DNA of 64,000 bases from Siphonodentalium dalli. Taxonomy: Eukaryota; Mollusca; Scaphopoda; Gadilida; Siphonodentaliidae. Below, piece after piece: positions 46,388 to 59,014 of this stretch. Within the stretch, counting starts at the first letter, position 1. Every line of letters starts with the position of its first letter. Below the pieces are notes generated by a model. The model worked only from the letters and a program-made list of their open reading frames with translations, searched no databases and had not been told where the DNA came from. A program made the position numbers and the translations under genes. The stretch lies in the NCBI GenBank assembly GCA_032622095.1, contig CP136061.1:12541287-12605286 (forward strand). The letters are read 5' to 3'.

Positions 46388-47029
46388 AGTTTTATATAGC
46401 GATTAACCAATTACGTGCTCTAATACGCTTTTAAACATTACAATATTACCCCAGTCATTTGTACAAGCCAACCAATGAACCAGCTGCAGCTAGTGCAGGA
46501 GCTGCTCTAGTTTGGTCAGAACAACATGCTCTGATACTCAACAGTACAACACGTTGATTGGTACTCGTTCAACACATGAGTGGTGCGAAGCAGACACAGT
46601 ACGAGCTACCTTCCTCAAGAGTCACAACTTGGTGCGGGATTTAAAACAGCGAACAATCCAATAATTGCACACCAGACCACCCTACTGTGCAATAGATTAT
46701 TAAAGAACACGTTTTAACAAAGCAATATATTCCCTGAGTTGTTTATTCAGAACAAGTCATAACATCAGAACGTTTCCATGATATGAATGGCTGGACATAA
46801 TCATAATAATCATAATAAATAAAACAGAACGAGTCAGATATAGACTCTCAGTTCCGGTACATACCTACACTTGATTTTAGAATAACATAATATAACTAAC
46901 ATAATGTTCACGGAAGGTCGGTATTGAATTTGAAGTCATTGAAGTGGCAATCTAATAGTATCTTAAACATTCCCTCAGATCGCATGTAAGTTCATTGATC
47001 AAAGTATTTATAAGGAAATAATTTCAGTA

Positions 47030-47167
47030 CTATAGAAGCTACAATGTCATCCCCAACCAGGGCTGCAGCTACATGATTGGTTGGAGTGGTGTCGGGATAT
47101 ATTTTTCAATAGTTTGATATTTCAACCAGTATTTAGTGTGAAATATGGAACGTTTAGAACAAAATTC
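47030..47167. repeat. Dispersed repeat, copy 1 (inverted to 51918-52110)
   Basis: Contains CAATAGTTTGATATTTCAAC and CTACAATGTCATCCCCA. The same sequence is found inverted at 51918-52110. The pair flanks the candidate exons at 47.2, 48.2 and 51.0 kb. Confidence 0.65.
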
Positions 47168-47214
47168 GAATAATTGTGTACGTTCAGCCAAATGGTAATC
47201 AGGTAAGAACTTAC

Positions 47215-47347
47215 AAACAGTTGTAAACTTTGAGGTAGCATTGGAAAATTCAGACCGGTGGGGTGCGAATGGACTTTCTCGAACTTTTGAAGCTGGTCAA
47301 ACATAGACCATCTAGCCTCGTCTCTGGCATCGATGCTTACACATATT
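47215..47347 (-). CDS. Candidate internal exon, unidentified gene
   Basis: A 133-bp open segment with a good acceptor (cattttcag) and a strong donor (TTT|GTAAGT). The predicted peptide contains ICVSIDARDEARWSMFDQ, LQKFEKVHSHPTG and LNFPMLPQSLQLF. It looks like real protein but I do not recognise the family. It may belong with the candidate at 48204-48281, although the simplest joining phase does not fit and another exon would be needed. A dispersed repeat begins about 50 bp below the donor. Confidence 0.45.
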
Positions 47348-48203
47348 CTGAAAATGAAATGAAATAGAAACAATGTAAGATATTTTGGATAATTGGCATA
47401 TTGGACATATACCATCGCTCTCTGTAGGCATGAAAACCTGGAAAGCATATCCAAACAAATATAGCTTATTCTATTGGCCTAGGGATGCATGTGGCTATAT
47501 GCGGATCGTGGTATCAAGCTCGACGGGACTGGTCTTATTTACGACCAATTATGTACGTTGAAATTATTATGAACTGTTGACAAAATTTAATGTCAGCCCA
47601 ATTCCTCTCTATTTTTGAAAAAAAAGTTAAATTCCTGTATATATCTATATTAATTAATATGATTATTTTGAATCAATATGTGGACACATCCTACTTGCAG
47701 TCAAACAAAGGGCTTTTCCTCGTCGGGGTTTACATGAAAAGTATACGCCATATATAAGTTAAATGGGTGTAATTCAGTTTATGACCTTGTAATATTTTCA
47801 TTATAATAACCCTTCATAATAATGAACATTCATAAAAAAAACACGACTCCTATCCGAAATAGGTAATTATAAGACATTTATAACTCGTTTTTGTTTTCCC
47901 ACTGAAAATTTGATTGGAATACATAACATAGAAAATAGAATATCAAATTTGTTCACTTTATTCGTAAATAAATCGGCATATGGCAATATAAATTCGCGCT
48001 CATACCACATTGTAACAAATCATAAATGATGTCTCTCTTCCCATTAGTTTCACTGTTTCGTGTCATTGTGATGACAGGCTGTACATATAGTACCACACAC
48101 GAACCTACAAATGTTCGACTAAAAGATGATATATAGTAATTGGTATATCACAAGTGGGCAACGCATGTAAAAACTGTCCGGGTACCAGAAGAAAGAAATA
48201 TAC

Positions 48204-48281
48204 CCCATTTATTGATATCCAATCAGATAATGAGGACAATTTTAAATGGCTTTCCATGCATAATTCCACAGTTACAATGAA
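48204..48281 (-). CDS. Candidate internal exon, unidentified gene
   Basis: A 78-bp open segment (26 codons) with an acceptor-like ggtattgcag and a possible donor GGG|GTATAT. The peptide reads FIVTVELCMESHLKLSSL then SDWISING. Family not recognised. It is helical-looking and lies 0.9 kb upstream of the candidate at 47215-47347 on the same strand. Confidence 0.35.
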
Positions 48282-48711
48282 CTGCAATACCTGTTTCATA
48301 TGGATATAGAATAATCAATATCATATATTTCCCTTACCCTCGAAAGGAAAATCGTCGCATCGTTTTAGTTGCATGTCCGTACATCCGCTTATTTGTTAAG
48401 CTACATTCACGCAGATGCCAAAAATCATTTGGCAAATTGTCATCAAATTCCTCATAGGTGGCTATCTATTATATATTTTTGGGTGACACATTTTGGAATT
48501 ACAGAATATGTGTTTATTGAAGATTGTGTTATCGCTTAAATATATTAGAGCTGAGAAATACATGGCTGATTCTTGACAGATATTTGAATGCGAATTTAGA
48601 GAAATGTATAGTTAGTTGCATAATCTCCCTGCATGCTACTGGTAAATGGTAAATTAAGTAGTTTATCGTTTAGGGTGGATACACACATGCATCTCATTTA
48701 CGTCCATGCTA

Positions 48712-48963
48712 GAACCGCCCTGAACAGAATAACCCTAACCATGCTATAGAACCGCTCTGAACAGAATAACCCTAACCATGCTAGAACCGCTCTGAACAGA
48801 ATAACCCTAACCATGCTATAGAACCGCTCTGAACAGAATAACCCTAACCATGCTATAGAACCGCTCTGAACAGAATAACCCTAACCATGCTATAGAACCG
48901 CCCTGAACAGAATAACCCTAACCATGCTATAACCGCCCTGAACAGAATAACCCTAACCATGTA
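48712..48963. repeat. ~32-36-bp array, eight copies
   Basis: Unit CCGCTCTGAACAGAATAACC+CTAACCATGCTATAGAA. Each unit carries one ACCCTAACC, resembling the TTAGGG telomere motif, but only once per unit. Confidence 0.93.
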
Positions 48964-48964
48964 T

Positions 48965-50900
48965 TTTACATGGCCACACCAATAATTGACAAAATTAATC
49001 ACCTGCGCGCGAGAGGTCAATTTCCCCAGTGAGTAGTTATAAGCCATTATCAAACAAACTGCCATCAAGAAATTTCAGGCCAGTCATAAACATGTCTTCT
49101 TTCATGGATGCCGAAATGAGTAATTCTTGTCTGATACATGTTGCTGTTTTTCACGAGTTATAATTCATTTCGAAAAGTGGATTAGAGCCGGTCGATTTTA
49201 TTCTTGATTTGTTTCTGTCATTTCTTGGAAACAGGGTCATCCAAAACAAAAATAAAATATGCAGAATTATTTTATAGGATGATCCCAGCTTGTTGAGATT
49301 TCTCTGATAATTTGAGAGCGAGCTCATGTGATAACATTAATTCAATTGGGATTGCGAATATTGATTATAGCGCCAAAAAATAATGCAGGTACAGCGTTGA
49401 AATTAAAAAGAGTGACACCCCCCCCCCCCCCATTTATATATATATGTTTCTCAAGCCAAAGGTTGAACAAGCTCCTAACTGTCACAAGCTTGAATTATAA
49501 CATTTTCGACCATAATCCATGATTGGGGGAGGGGCTGGTTCTCGAAAGCTTCCAATAATTAAGGGAGTTAATTGAATGTATCAGCCGGGATTATCTGGGC
49601 AAGAATTACAATATAGTGTTTTACTTAAATATTCCATAGTTGTAAATTTTGCGTATACATGTATAACTGTATAACACAAGAGAGGAAAGGTGACGTAGTT
49701 GGAAACTCGTAGCTAGGCAACACTTTCGCCGAATGAAGACAAACAGCAACACCATGCATTCAAATTTAAAGCTGTATAATATGTTCATAATTATATGAAT
49801 AGCATAAATTGCTGCATATTAGATTAATCACTCGTAGAAAACAGACACGACAGACATGACTACGATATTTATAAAGCAGGGTGTCAGGACTCAGTGTGCT
49901 GCATGCACACCCCCCCCCCCCCCGGTCGAGAAAATATGCAATGGTGAATTCGGTAGCTTCTGGGATAATATAGCTACCCGTGCATGTTGGGGGTCATAGC
50001 CCCCTGCGTTGGGGAAGAGGCCATCACTGGTATTAACATCAATAGAAGACTGACAATGATTTAAACAGAATGTCGACCATTTGAGTTATCGCGCGAATAA
50101 TTATTTTAAGCGGCCTGACGACTTCGTCCGATTCAACGGCTCTTCAGCGGTTCAGAGTTTAACTCACTGTGGTCAAACACAGTCGCAATGATTGGGTTGT
50201 CAGCGGACACATATTACACGGTGTGTATGATCCATGTAAAACGCCAAATACACGATATTTAAAGAGATTACATGCATGTGTGTATCCACCCTTAGCATAC
50301 ACCATCCTCCACGATGAAGTGTCCATACAATTTTGGTGGTATTTTCCTGATTTGTTACGCGAACTTTTAGTTAGAAACGTTCACTTTAGATGTTATATAA
50401 TTCCATGGCCAATTGCCTCAGAAAAGCCACCAGCCTGCGTCTCACAACGGTCACAACTGAAGATATGTGGGCATGTCGTCAGAAGTATATATATATAGCA
50501 CCTGGAATTACAAAATACTTTCTTTTTCTTGTACTGGAAATTGGGCCAATATAAAAATGGCTATACATGTATATACACCCCATATACCCGGTTTAGTCCC
50601 CTCCTGATTGTTTTTCTTTGGATAGTTTAGATGTAAACTTTTTCTTATGCCTTAATCGTCAAATGACGTTTCAATGACACATTAATCAGTCTATTATGAT
50701 AAAGAAATATATGCAACTGACCATGGTCAGACTTGGATATCAGTGTCGCGTGTATATTGTATAAGACAGCGCTTAAAGATCATGTTGTAGCCCGGGAAAT
50801 ATAAAGATCCATAACCGTCACCGCCACGCAGAAATATAATGAAGAGCATATATAATTTGCGATAAATTGTGGAGGGTACTCTTCAGTTGAATCACGACTA
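48965..50900. other. Mostly unassigned region
   Basis: Contains poly-C runs at 49418-49431 and 49909-49923. A 109-codon plus frame (50169-50498) shows no recognisable family. No array or clear transposon ends. Confidence 0.4.
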
Positions 50901-50947
50901 AGCGGACAGATATTTAGCGACTAATGATTGAATTTTTTGGGACTAAC

Positions 50948-51201
50948 CTGACCGTAATTTCGAAGCTGGTGCCTGTATATAAATTGGAAATTTGGAATAC
51001 TGAGACATTCCATGGCAATACTCCATATATGCATTTGTGGGAGGAGGACCGGCGCTTCGATCGGTATAATGGTTGTGGCAAATAGTTGTTGAGATGATTG
51101 TGAAAATTTACATTTTCTGGGATATTTTGTGGAAGAAATCGTCGCGCGGCGATGATTAAATTGCATTTGTTCCGTGGTAGAGCACTGACAACTGATTCTA
51201 A
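50948..51201 (-). CDS. Candidate exon, unidentified gene
   Basis: A 254-bp segment ending at the donor CAG|GTTAGT. Two minus-strand frames are open. The more protein-like one reads ALPRNKCNLIIAARRFLPQ ... YGVLPWNVSVFQISN, LYTGTSFEITVR; the other contains FATTIIPIEAPVLLPQ. The acceptor (ctacggtcag) is only moderate. No family recognised. Confidence 0.35.
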
Positions 51202-51419
51202 CTGACCGTAGGGGGTCGAATATTAGTGACGAAATATTCATTCACCTTAAACTGTTTAGAAGTGGTGTCTAGATGTGTTTATTAGTAGCAAAAACGGTGT
51301 CAGAAAGTGTCTGCAAACTTTGACAACACAAATTCATCGGTTCGAACTCTACGACTTCCGGTTTTCGTTTGTGTCCGTTGATCCACTGTGATTAATCCAC
51401 GTACATAGTTTGAATTTTA

Positions 51420-51770
51420 TCCGATGAGTTATCATCCGGTCAGAAAGGGCCATAATTCCGCCAGAAATGATCGAAACGAACCCAAATTCGAACTTGTCCT
51501 GCTATATTTTCACGTGATTAACCACATACTAAATTTGAAAGCGACCAGACAACAATATCATGAGTTAACGCCCGGTCAACAAAATATTCAGCAATTGCCA
51601 AGTCGATGACAAGGCATAGCTCCGTCAAAAATAGTAATCAATTCATAACTTGACCGGTAGTTTCGAGTGATTAATCCACATATTAAATTTGAAAGCAATC
51701 GGATGAACATAACCTGAGTTATCACTTATCACCCTAACAAAATAATTAAACCCGACCTAAATTCGAATTT
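51420..51770. repeat. Diverged copy of the CATAACTC-unit repeat
   Basis: Contains AGGGCCATAATTCCGCCAG, AACCCAAATTCGAACTTG and two ATTAACCACATAC / ATTAATCCACATA segments, resembling 15690-16060. Confidence 0.45.
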
Positions 51771-51917
51771 CACTGGTATTTACGGAATTTTTCGACTGCA
51801 AACTCAAACTTTACAACTGTTGGAAAGTTAAACCTAACACGGCCCATGTATTGTCGGAATTTTCCTACTGGTTATCCTTTGAGTCAAAAAATTTACTGAA
51901 CTTACAAAAGTATTCGA

Positions 51918-52110
51918 ATTTTGTTCTATAAACGTTCCAAAATGCACACTAAATACTGGTTGAAATATCAAACTATTGAAAAAATTCCATTCCACCCCAG
52001 CAACCTTGTCACTACTATTTATTAATAGACACGACTACTATTCTGATTGGTAAAAGAACAAAGTCTGTCTATATATTACTATTGTCTGGGGTGACATTGT
52101 AGCATTCTAG
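51918..52110. repeat. Dispersed repeat, copy 2
   Basis: Reverse complement of 47030-47167, with moderate divergence and small indels. Confidence 0.65.
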
Positions 52111-53011
52111 TACTGAACTTCCATAAGTCATAATTAATTTTCTTTATAATTACCATGTTGCTTGCGTCGTTCGTGGAGCACATGCATTAGTGTATTTTGC
52201 ACTAACCCGTTGCATATATTCTGTTGAGTATAAAAGGAGCCGCTCCCATAAATGGTCGGATTTATGGTACAGACCCCTTTTAATCAAAAGAAACATAAAT
52301 TATAATTTATAAAACATTAAAAAAATATATATATATGCATTTAAAAATAAAAAAGATCACTTCGTTCAATTTGTCTCCGAACAAAGCACCGCGCATTATC
52401 AATAGCAAACAATGATCATGTTTTATGCTATCGACCAAATTCCATGCAGCGCCCTCTACGTTATCACTGCGCTATAGCACTGCCACAAGGGTGGTACTTT
52501 GCAGACCGATACATCTATTTTTCCACATCGTCGGAACTATATTTAGTCACCTATTATCTTATTTTGACCACCAAAAGTTTGCAGTAATGCTAATTCCTTC
52601 GGTATTGATAAAATAATATAGACTGAGCCAGACATAGACAATTTTAATCTTAAAACATAAGAACTAAGAACACGTAAGAAATCCTGACCAAATATCATTA
52701 TGGCAGTGATATCTCAGCGAAGTGATGGGAGATAACTCTGCCTGGAGTTTGACCCCAGACTAGAGCATAACGAATAATATCGACTAGATATTTGTCACAA
52801 ATCTTCGAAAAGGGGGCGGGTCAGTGTAAATAAACCGGAATTTTTTTGAAAAAATGGGGGTGGTGGGTGCCAGAAATGGTCAAAGCGTCTACATGTCCGA
52901 AACAATTACGGCAGTTAAAGAATTCGTCGAGAATCGCAACTCAAGTGATTAGTTTCAAATGAAATATAAAGTTTCATAATTGTAAGAATGTTTTTCTTCA
53001 AGAAGATACAT

Positions 53012-53180
53012 AGATTAGATTAGATTAGATTTTATTTGATGACTAGACAATACATGTGGAAACATTTGAGACAAAAACGAGTTTAACAATATTGTATGAT
53101 GTATATATAACATAGCAGTTTTGAATAACATATGAAGTGTTGAATAATATATGAAGTGTTGAATAATATATGAAGTGTTG
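53012..53180 (-). mobile_element. Possible LINE 3' UTR remnant with ATCTA-type tail
   Basis: The minus strand ends in AAATAAAATC followed by four TAATC-type units (GATTA on the plus strand at 53014-53035). This resembles the tail of the LINE at 57240. No coding sequence is seen; a short ~22-bp tandem unit (ATATGAAGTGTTGAATAA) follows near 53130-53175. Confidence 0.4.
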
Positions 53181-53569
53181 TGATACCGCAGAAAGGTGTT
53201 GGAATGACAAATTTTATTGAGGCTGTCACTGACGAGAAATAAAAAAATATTCCATATGTACAGGCTAACCATCGGGGGTACACAGAAAGCACTTTAAGTA
53301 GGCTTATTTCCGTTGTGGTCCCCAGGGGCAGCCCGTATTATTTCCGTTGTGGTCCCCGGAGGCAGCCCGGTCAGGAGAAAAAATGATATTGTGATTTAAA
53401 TATTCTCTCTGAATAAAAGATTCCATAGTAAATGTAAGAATCAATTAAAAATCCTTCTAAAATATATATGATCCGGATTGAAAAATTCAGATAAATATGA
53501 TAAATCTAGTAAGATTATGGTTCCATGTAAAGGAGTAGAGGTGAACATTTAAAATAAAAAAATATCCAG

Positions 53570-53960
53570 TACGACATATAAAGTACGGTGACTTACAAAA
53601 ACATATACAGTAGGGCGATATATACAATACGGAGACATAACACATACAGTACGGCAACATATACAATACGGCGACGTATAAAAAACATACACAGTACAGT
53701 GACATATACAGTATGGCGACTTATAAAAACATATACAGTACGGCGACATATACAGTACGGGGACATATACAATACGGCGACATATACAATACGGCGACTT
53801 ACAAAAACATATACAGTACGGCGACATATACAATACGGCGACTTACAAAAACATATACAATACGGCGACATATACAATACGGCGACTTACAAAAACATAT
53901 ACAGTACGGCGACATATACAGTACGGCGACTTTTAAAAACATATACAGTACGGCGAATTT
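53570..53960. repeat. ACATATACAGTACGGCG array
   Basis: Units of about 19 and 24 bp (ACATATACAATACGGCG, ACTTACAAAAACATATACAG). The frames in both directions are by-products. Confidence 0.94.
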
Positions 53961-54007
53961 CTCAGATTTCGAAAATGAGATATATGCATTGGCATACATA
54001 AAATATC

Positions 54008-55325
54008 ATCGGTGTGATTAATATACAGGTGTGATTAATATACAGGTGGGATTAATATACAGGTGTGATTAATATACAGTTGGGATTAATATACAGGTGG
54101 GATTAATATACAGGTGGGATGAAGGTGGGATTAATATACATGTGTGATTAATATACAGTTGGGATTAATATACAGGTGGGATTAATATACAGGTGTGATT
54201 AATATACAGTTGGGATTAATATACAGGTGGGATTAATATACAGGTGGGATGAAGGTGTGATTAATATACAGGTGTGATTAATATACAGTTGGGATTAATA
54301 TACAGGTGGGATTAATATACAGGTGTGATTAATATACAGGTGGGATTAATATACAGTTGTGATTAATATACAGGTGGGATTAATATACAGGTGTGATTAA
54401 TATACAGGTGGGATTAACATACAGTTGGGATTAATATACAGTTGGGATTAAGGATTAATATGCAGGTGTGATTAATATACAGTTGGGATTAATATACAGT
54501 TGCGATTAATATAACAGGTGGGATTAAAATACAGGTGCGATTAATGTACAGGTGGGATTAATATATATGTGGTATTAATATACAGTTGGTATTAATATAC
54601 AGGTGGGATTAAAATACAGGTGTGATTAATGTACAGGTGGGATTAATATACATGTGGTATTAATATACAGTTGGGATTAATATACAGGTGGGATTAATAT
54701 ACAGGTGGGATGAATATACAGGTGTGATTAATATAGTTGGTATTAATATACAGGTGTGATTAATATACATGTGGTATTAATATACAGTTGGGATTAATGT
54801 ACAGGTGAGATCAATATTCAGTTGAGATTAATATACAGGTGGGATTAATATACAGTTTGGATTAATATACAGGTGGGATTAATATACAGTTGGGATTAAT
54901 ATACATTTGGGATTAATATAGTTGGGATTGATATAGAGTTGGGATTAGGGAATAATATACAGTTGGGATTGATATACAGTTGGGATTAAGGATTAATATG
55001 CATGTGTGATGAATATACAGTTGGGATTAATATACAGGTGTGATTAATATAACAGGTGGGATTAAAATACAGGTGTGATTAATGTACAGGTGGGATTAAT
55101 ATACATGTGGTATTAATATACAGTTGGGATTAATATACAAGTGGGATTAATATACAGGTGAGATGAATATAGTTTGGATAAATATAGAGGTGTGATTAAT
55201 ATAGTTGGGATTAATATAGAGGTGTGACTAATATACAGTTGGGATTAATATACAGGTGTGATTAATATACTGTTGGGATTAATATACAGATGGGATTAAT
55301 ATACCGGCGGGAATCGTGGTATTAA
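54008..55325. repeat. 18-bp array, about 70 copies
   Basis: Unit GTGGGATTAATATACAGG, with GTGTGATTAATATACAGT-type variants. Confidence 0.96.
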
Positions 55326-55789
55326 TATGTAGTTGATTCTAAGTTAAGCCGAGTTCACACACTGGCAAGTTTATCTTCTTTTTTTTTTTTTTTTCTTTTG
55401 CATGCATGCATTGCGTAATAAATAAACTATTATGGTGTATGAATATGAATGTCAACATACATTTAACATGCGCCTTTACTAAAGCTAACCTCATGAGAAG
55501 TGAATGTCTGTACTTTCACATGTAACAGTGAAATTTGCATTTAAATACCTGTATAACTGATTCTTGCGAGATATCTGAATCCTATGTTTACAACAATTGT
55601 ATAGCAGCATCGTTACATGTAGAACTGCACAATGTTTTACTTCTCATTGGTGTAGATTCGTTGTATTAGCATGTTTGCGTTACTTTATTGACACAGTATA
55701 GCTTTCAATATCGCAATGCCTGCAAACTAATGCCAGATGTATACGTGTCCGGGTGGACACGCGGCCGTATAGACAATGCCAACAAATAC

Positions 55790-55949
55790 CTTATAGTATA
55801 AGCATGGCCCTGTGTATCTGGTGGTGGAACAACTGTCACCATGCATAGCGCCGCCTTATCGACAGTAAGGGTACATGTAGTGTTTTGAGTAGTTGGGTCC
55901 GAATATATACTGGATCGTTTCAAAGTGATCAATATTAGTGTTGTTCTCT
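55790..55949 (-). CDS. Candidate exon, unidentified gene
   Basis: A 160-bp segment with acceptor ttgtgtgtag and donor AAG|GTATTT. The open frame contains LKRSSIYSDPTTQNTTC, TLTVDKAALCMVTVV and PPPDTQGHAYTIR. It is rich in Thr, and a second frame is open for part of it. Function unknown. Confidence 0.3.
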
Positions 55950-56559
55950 CTACACACAATTAATATTCACAAAACGCCGCGAAAACGATACGAGTGCATG
56001 CAAAGTTAGATCACGTGATTCCTACGACTGACCTCACGCTGACCCTCCACCAATCAGATTAATCTTCCGGAGATGGCGACCATGCATCATTTCTTTGTCA
56101 AGTTGTCCACTGCGGCGCTAGTTTTTGTCCTTGGCGACAGGGGGAGTAATCGCTATTCGCATGGTAGGGAAATCTTCTATGATAAATTAGTCACATGATA
56201 TCTCGCCAGGGTGCACAATTCTGCAGTTAATTGTTACGCACGGAGCACGCGCTGCATTATTTTGAAATCGTAGATAAACAGATGAGTTTATATGGTATAG
56301 GTAGTTATGTTCTTAGCGTCAATTTTCTGCAAGAATTTATAATTTATTTGTCACACGTCCACGGGGCATGTTTCCAATAAAGTTAGATCCGGTGTGTAGA
56401 CGTGGCTTCGGTTACTTATCCATTATGCTCTAGTCTAGTTGTATTCCTTCGGTCAAACTAATGAGGTTTAAAGGGAGACTATATCTAAATTTCCAGTATA
56501 TGAGCGAAATTCGTTTAATCTGAAGTAAACATGAACATTAACAATATGCCACGTGTGAG

Positions 56560-56795
56560 TGTCGATGGAACCATCGACGTATATTATAATTAAATATAGA
56601 TCGATGATGGAACAATCGACGTATATTATAATTAAATATATATCGATGATGGTACAATCGACGTATATTATAATTAAATATAGATCGATGATGGAACAAT
56701 CGACGTATATTATAATTAAATATAGATCGATGATGGAACAATCGACGTATATTATAATTAAATATAGATCGATGATGGAACAATCGACGTATTAT
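56560..56795. repeat. 41-bp array, about 5.5 copies
   Basis: Unit contains ATCGATGATGGAACAATCGA and CGTATATTATAATTAAATAT. Confidence 0.95.
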
Positions 56796-57239
56796 TTGCA
56801 AGAAAATGTTTGTGTATCAGGTGTAATTGATCAAAATATATCTACTGTCACTTTTAGTACAATATTCGAATCACTCAATGATCACAATTTACGGATGAAA
56901 CAAAAAACCGGAATAAGATCGCCAAAAAGATCTTCTGATTCTTCCAGACGAATGTGTCAAATAAAATGTTAGATTTACGTCACCACATCGAGGTATTAAT
57001 ATTTTTTTTGGATAAATCTTGAATTTTGATGTCTTGAATTTTGATGTCATATATTTCGTGATTGCTTTTTCTGCATGGCGTGTGCTAATTTCGAATTGTT
57101 CCAATTTAATTACCGCCCGTTACATCAAGTTGTGGTTACGTCGCAAAACCTGAAACTTCTATTGACAAAAATAAATTGTTGAATAATTATAGACGAAATT
57201 CTAGAGATCCATTTGTCCAAGATTGGCATTCCGCTATAT

Positions 57240-57735
57240 ATGAGTAACTCAGGGAAAGGAAATTCATATCGGCGGCGAACCATTATTCGACAATAGAGAC
57301 CGGACGATGGAACAAAACTCCACAGTCTGAGCGCAAATGCACGTTTTGTGAAATGAATGCTATTGGCGATGAATACCACGTATTACTTGAATGTCCAGAA
57401 CTAGCTCATATTATAAACAGAAAAAGGTACATTAAGAAATCTTATTGGAACTTCCATAATCAGAGAAAACTTACCATTCTTCTTTCAAATAGCAAACCAA
57501 ATATAATTCGAAACTTGTGTAAATTTATTTGCCACATCAATGAAAGAGCTAATTGCTCTCCTGTGTAATTATTATCTTGTGTAGTTATATTATCTGTGTA
57601 ATTATTATCTCATCTTGATCGTCTGTGGTCGCGAGCAATGATATGTTTTGAATCTATGTTTATGCATATTTATATATATTCTTAAAATCATGTATTTGGT
57701 AGAAGAATTAAAATGAATCTGAATCTAATATATCG
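57240..57735 (+). mobile_element. LINE (non-LTR retrotransposon) 3' end, 5'-truncated
   Basis: The plus frame encodes the C-terminal tail of a LINE ORF2: FISAANHYSTIETGRWNK, ERKCTFCEMNAIGDEYHVLL, ECPELAHIINRKRYIKKSYW, ending at a stop near 57568. The CxxC...H...C pattern with IETGRWN and a DEYH-type motif is typical of ORF2 C-termini. A stop interrupts the frame near 57241. The 3' end carries a short GAATCT-type tail near 57715-57730. Confidence 0.8.
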
Positions 57736-57829
57736 AGTCATAAACTATTTAATACAATGTCCATATTGGTACATGTTGTTTTTGTGTATGGGGCGCCTTT
57801 CTTCTATTTATTCCCTATTTAGTGATATC

Positions 57830-58235
57830 AATAATAAATTTTAAGATATCACTAAATGAATATGTGATATCACAAAATTAATTTAAGATATCACTAACTC
57901 ATTTTTTGATATCACAAAATCGAATATATGACATCACAAAATAGTAAGCATTTAGTGATATCAACAATTTAATTTTTTTTATATCATAAACTCATTTGAT
58001 GACATCAATTAATATTTTCTGATATCACTAAATGCATTTAGTGATCTAAATAGTATTTTCATCCGAATTATTGGTATCACAAAATGAATATATGATAATA
58101 TCACAAATTCGAATAAGTGATATAACAAATTCAATGTATATGATATGATAAAATCGAATATGTGATACCACTAAATGCTTACTATTTTATAATATCATAC
58201 ATTCGGTTTTGTGATATCATATATTCATTTTTTGA
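57830..58235. repeat. Degenerate GATATCAC(A/T)AAAT repeat region
   Basis: More than 20 GATATCAC or TGATATCA motifs in both orientations with short AT spacers, giving many potential small hairpins. Confidence 0.75.
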
Positions 58236-58322
58236 TACCTTACTCATATTTATATTCTCGCAGTACTATTTTTCGCGCACCCGTCGGTGCGCGAATTTAA
58301 AACTGAGCGAAAAATAATACGA
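58236..58322. repeat. Hairpin-type dispersed repeat, single unit
   Basis: ACCTTACTCATATTTATATT followed by GCACCCGTCGGTGCGCG and AAAACTGAGCGAAAAATA. Same family as 1566-1653. Confidence 0.75.
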
Positions 58323-58770
58323 CTTCTGAGTTTAAACTAATTAACCAGATCGAAGGTTGTGTTGGTCAGATAATGAGTTACACACATTACGAAAGGTTGG
58401 ACGCCGAATAAACAATTATAAGCCTATGGGTGTAGGCCTATATTTTCATTCGGTCAACGAATTAAAAACATTCAAAACTATTACTAAATGCCAAGCGATG
58501 TACAAATAATGCTTGTAAGAAATACACATATTCTAGATTGCATGTGCATATAAATTGTGATAGTATTTAAACGTTCGTTTTAATAAAAGGAAATAGTGCC
58601 AGGTGACTTTGACTTCCGGTTTGTCGTCTGTTTACATTCCATACGCTACGTCTCAAAATACTATGGCTTCCAATATTTTTCTCACAAACTATAAATGAAT
58701 GAAGAGGTTGAAAAGGTATGTCATAAATATACGCCAATAAATACGCCAAAGAGTCTTTATTTATCTTGGA

Positions 58771-58910
58771 CTATTTCTTTATGCTGGGAAACAACGCATA
58801 GTTACGTGAAATGTCATCGCATGCCTTATAGAAGCCGATGTTAGTTTCGCGTGCCATTTGTTGATTTACGTATGTTTTGTCGAGATTTTGTATCATATAA
58901 TAAATAGAAT
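58771..58910 (-). CDS. Candidate terminal exon, unidentified gene
   Basis: A minus-strand open segment from an acceptor-like gagttgcag to a TAG stop. It encodes SIYYMIQNLDKTYVNQQM, ARETNIGFYKACDDIS and RNYALFPSIKK. The frame also stays open upstream into a small hairpin (58951-59018). The ~45 bp around the acceptor recur inverted at 60178-60225, across a 68-bp satellite array. Confidence 0.35.
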
Positions 58911-59014
58911 CTGCAACTCGTCCCCAGTTTATAGCGGAATTTACAAAATTCGTCCAGTAAATAGGTCTGGATCTTGCCAAAGACTCGTCCAGACCTAATT
59001 TACTGGACTCGTAC

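Noticed and set aside
50169-50498. 109-codon plus frame
   Set aside because: No recognisable domain or splice context; kept only as part of the unassigned region.
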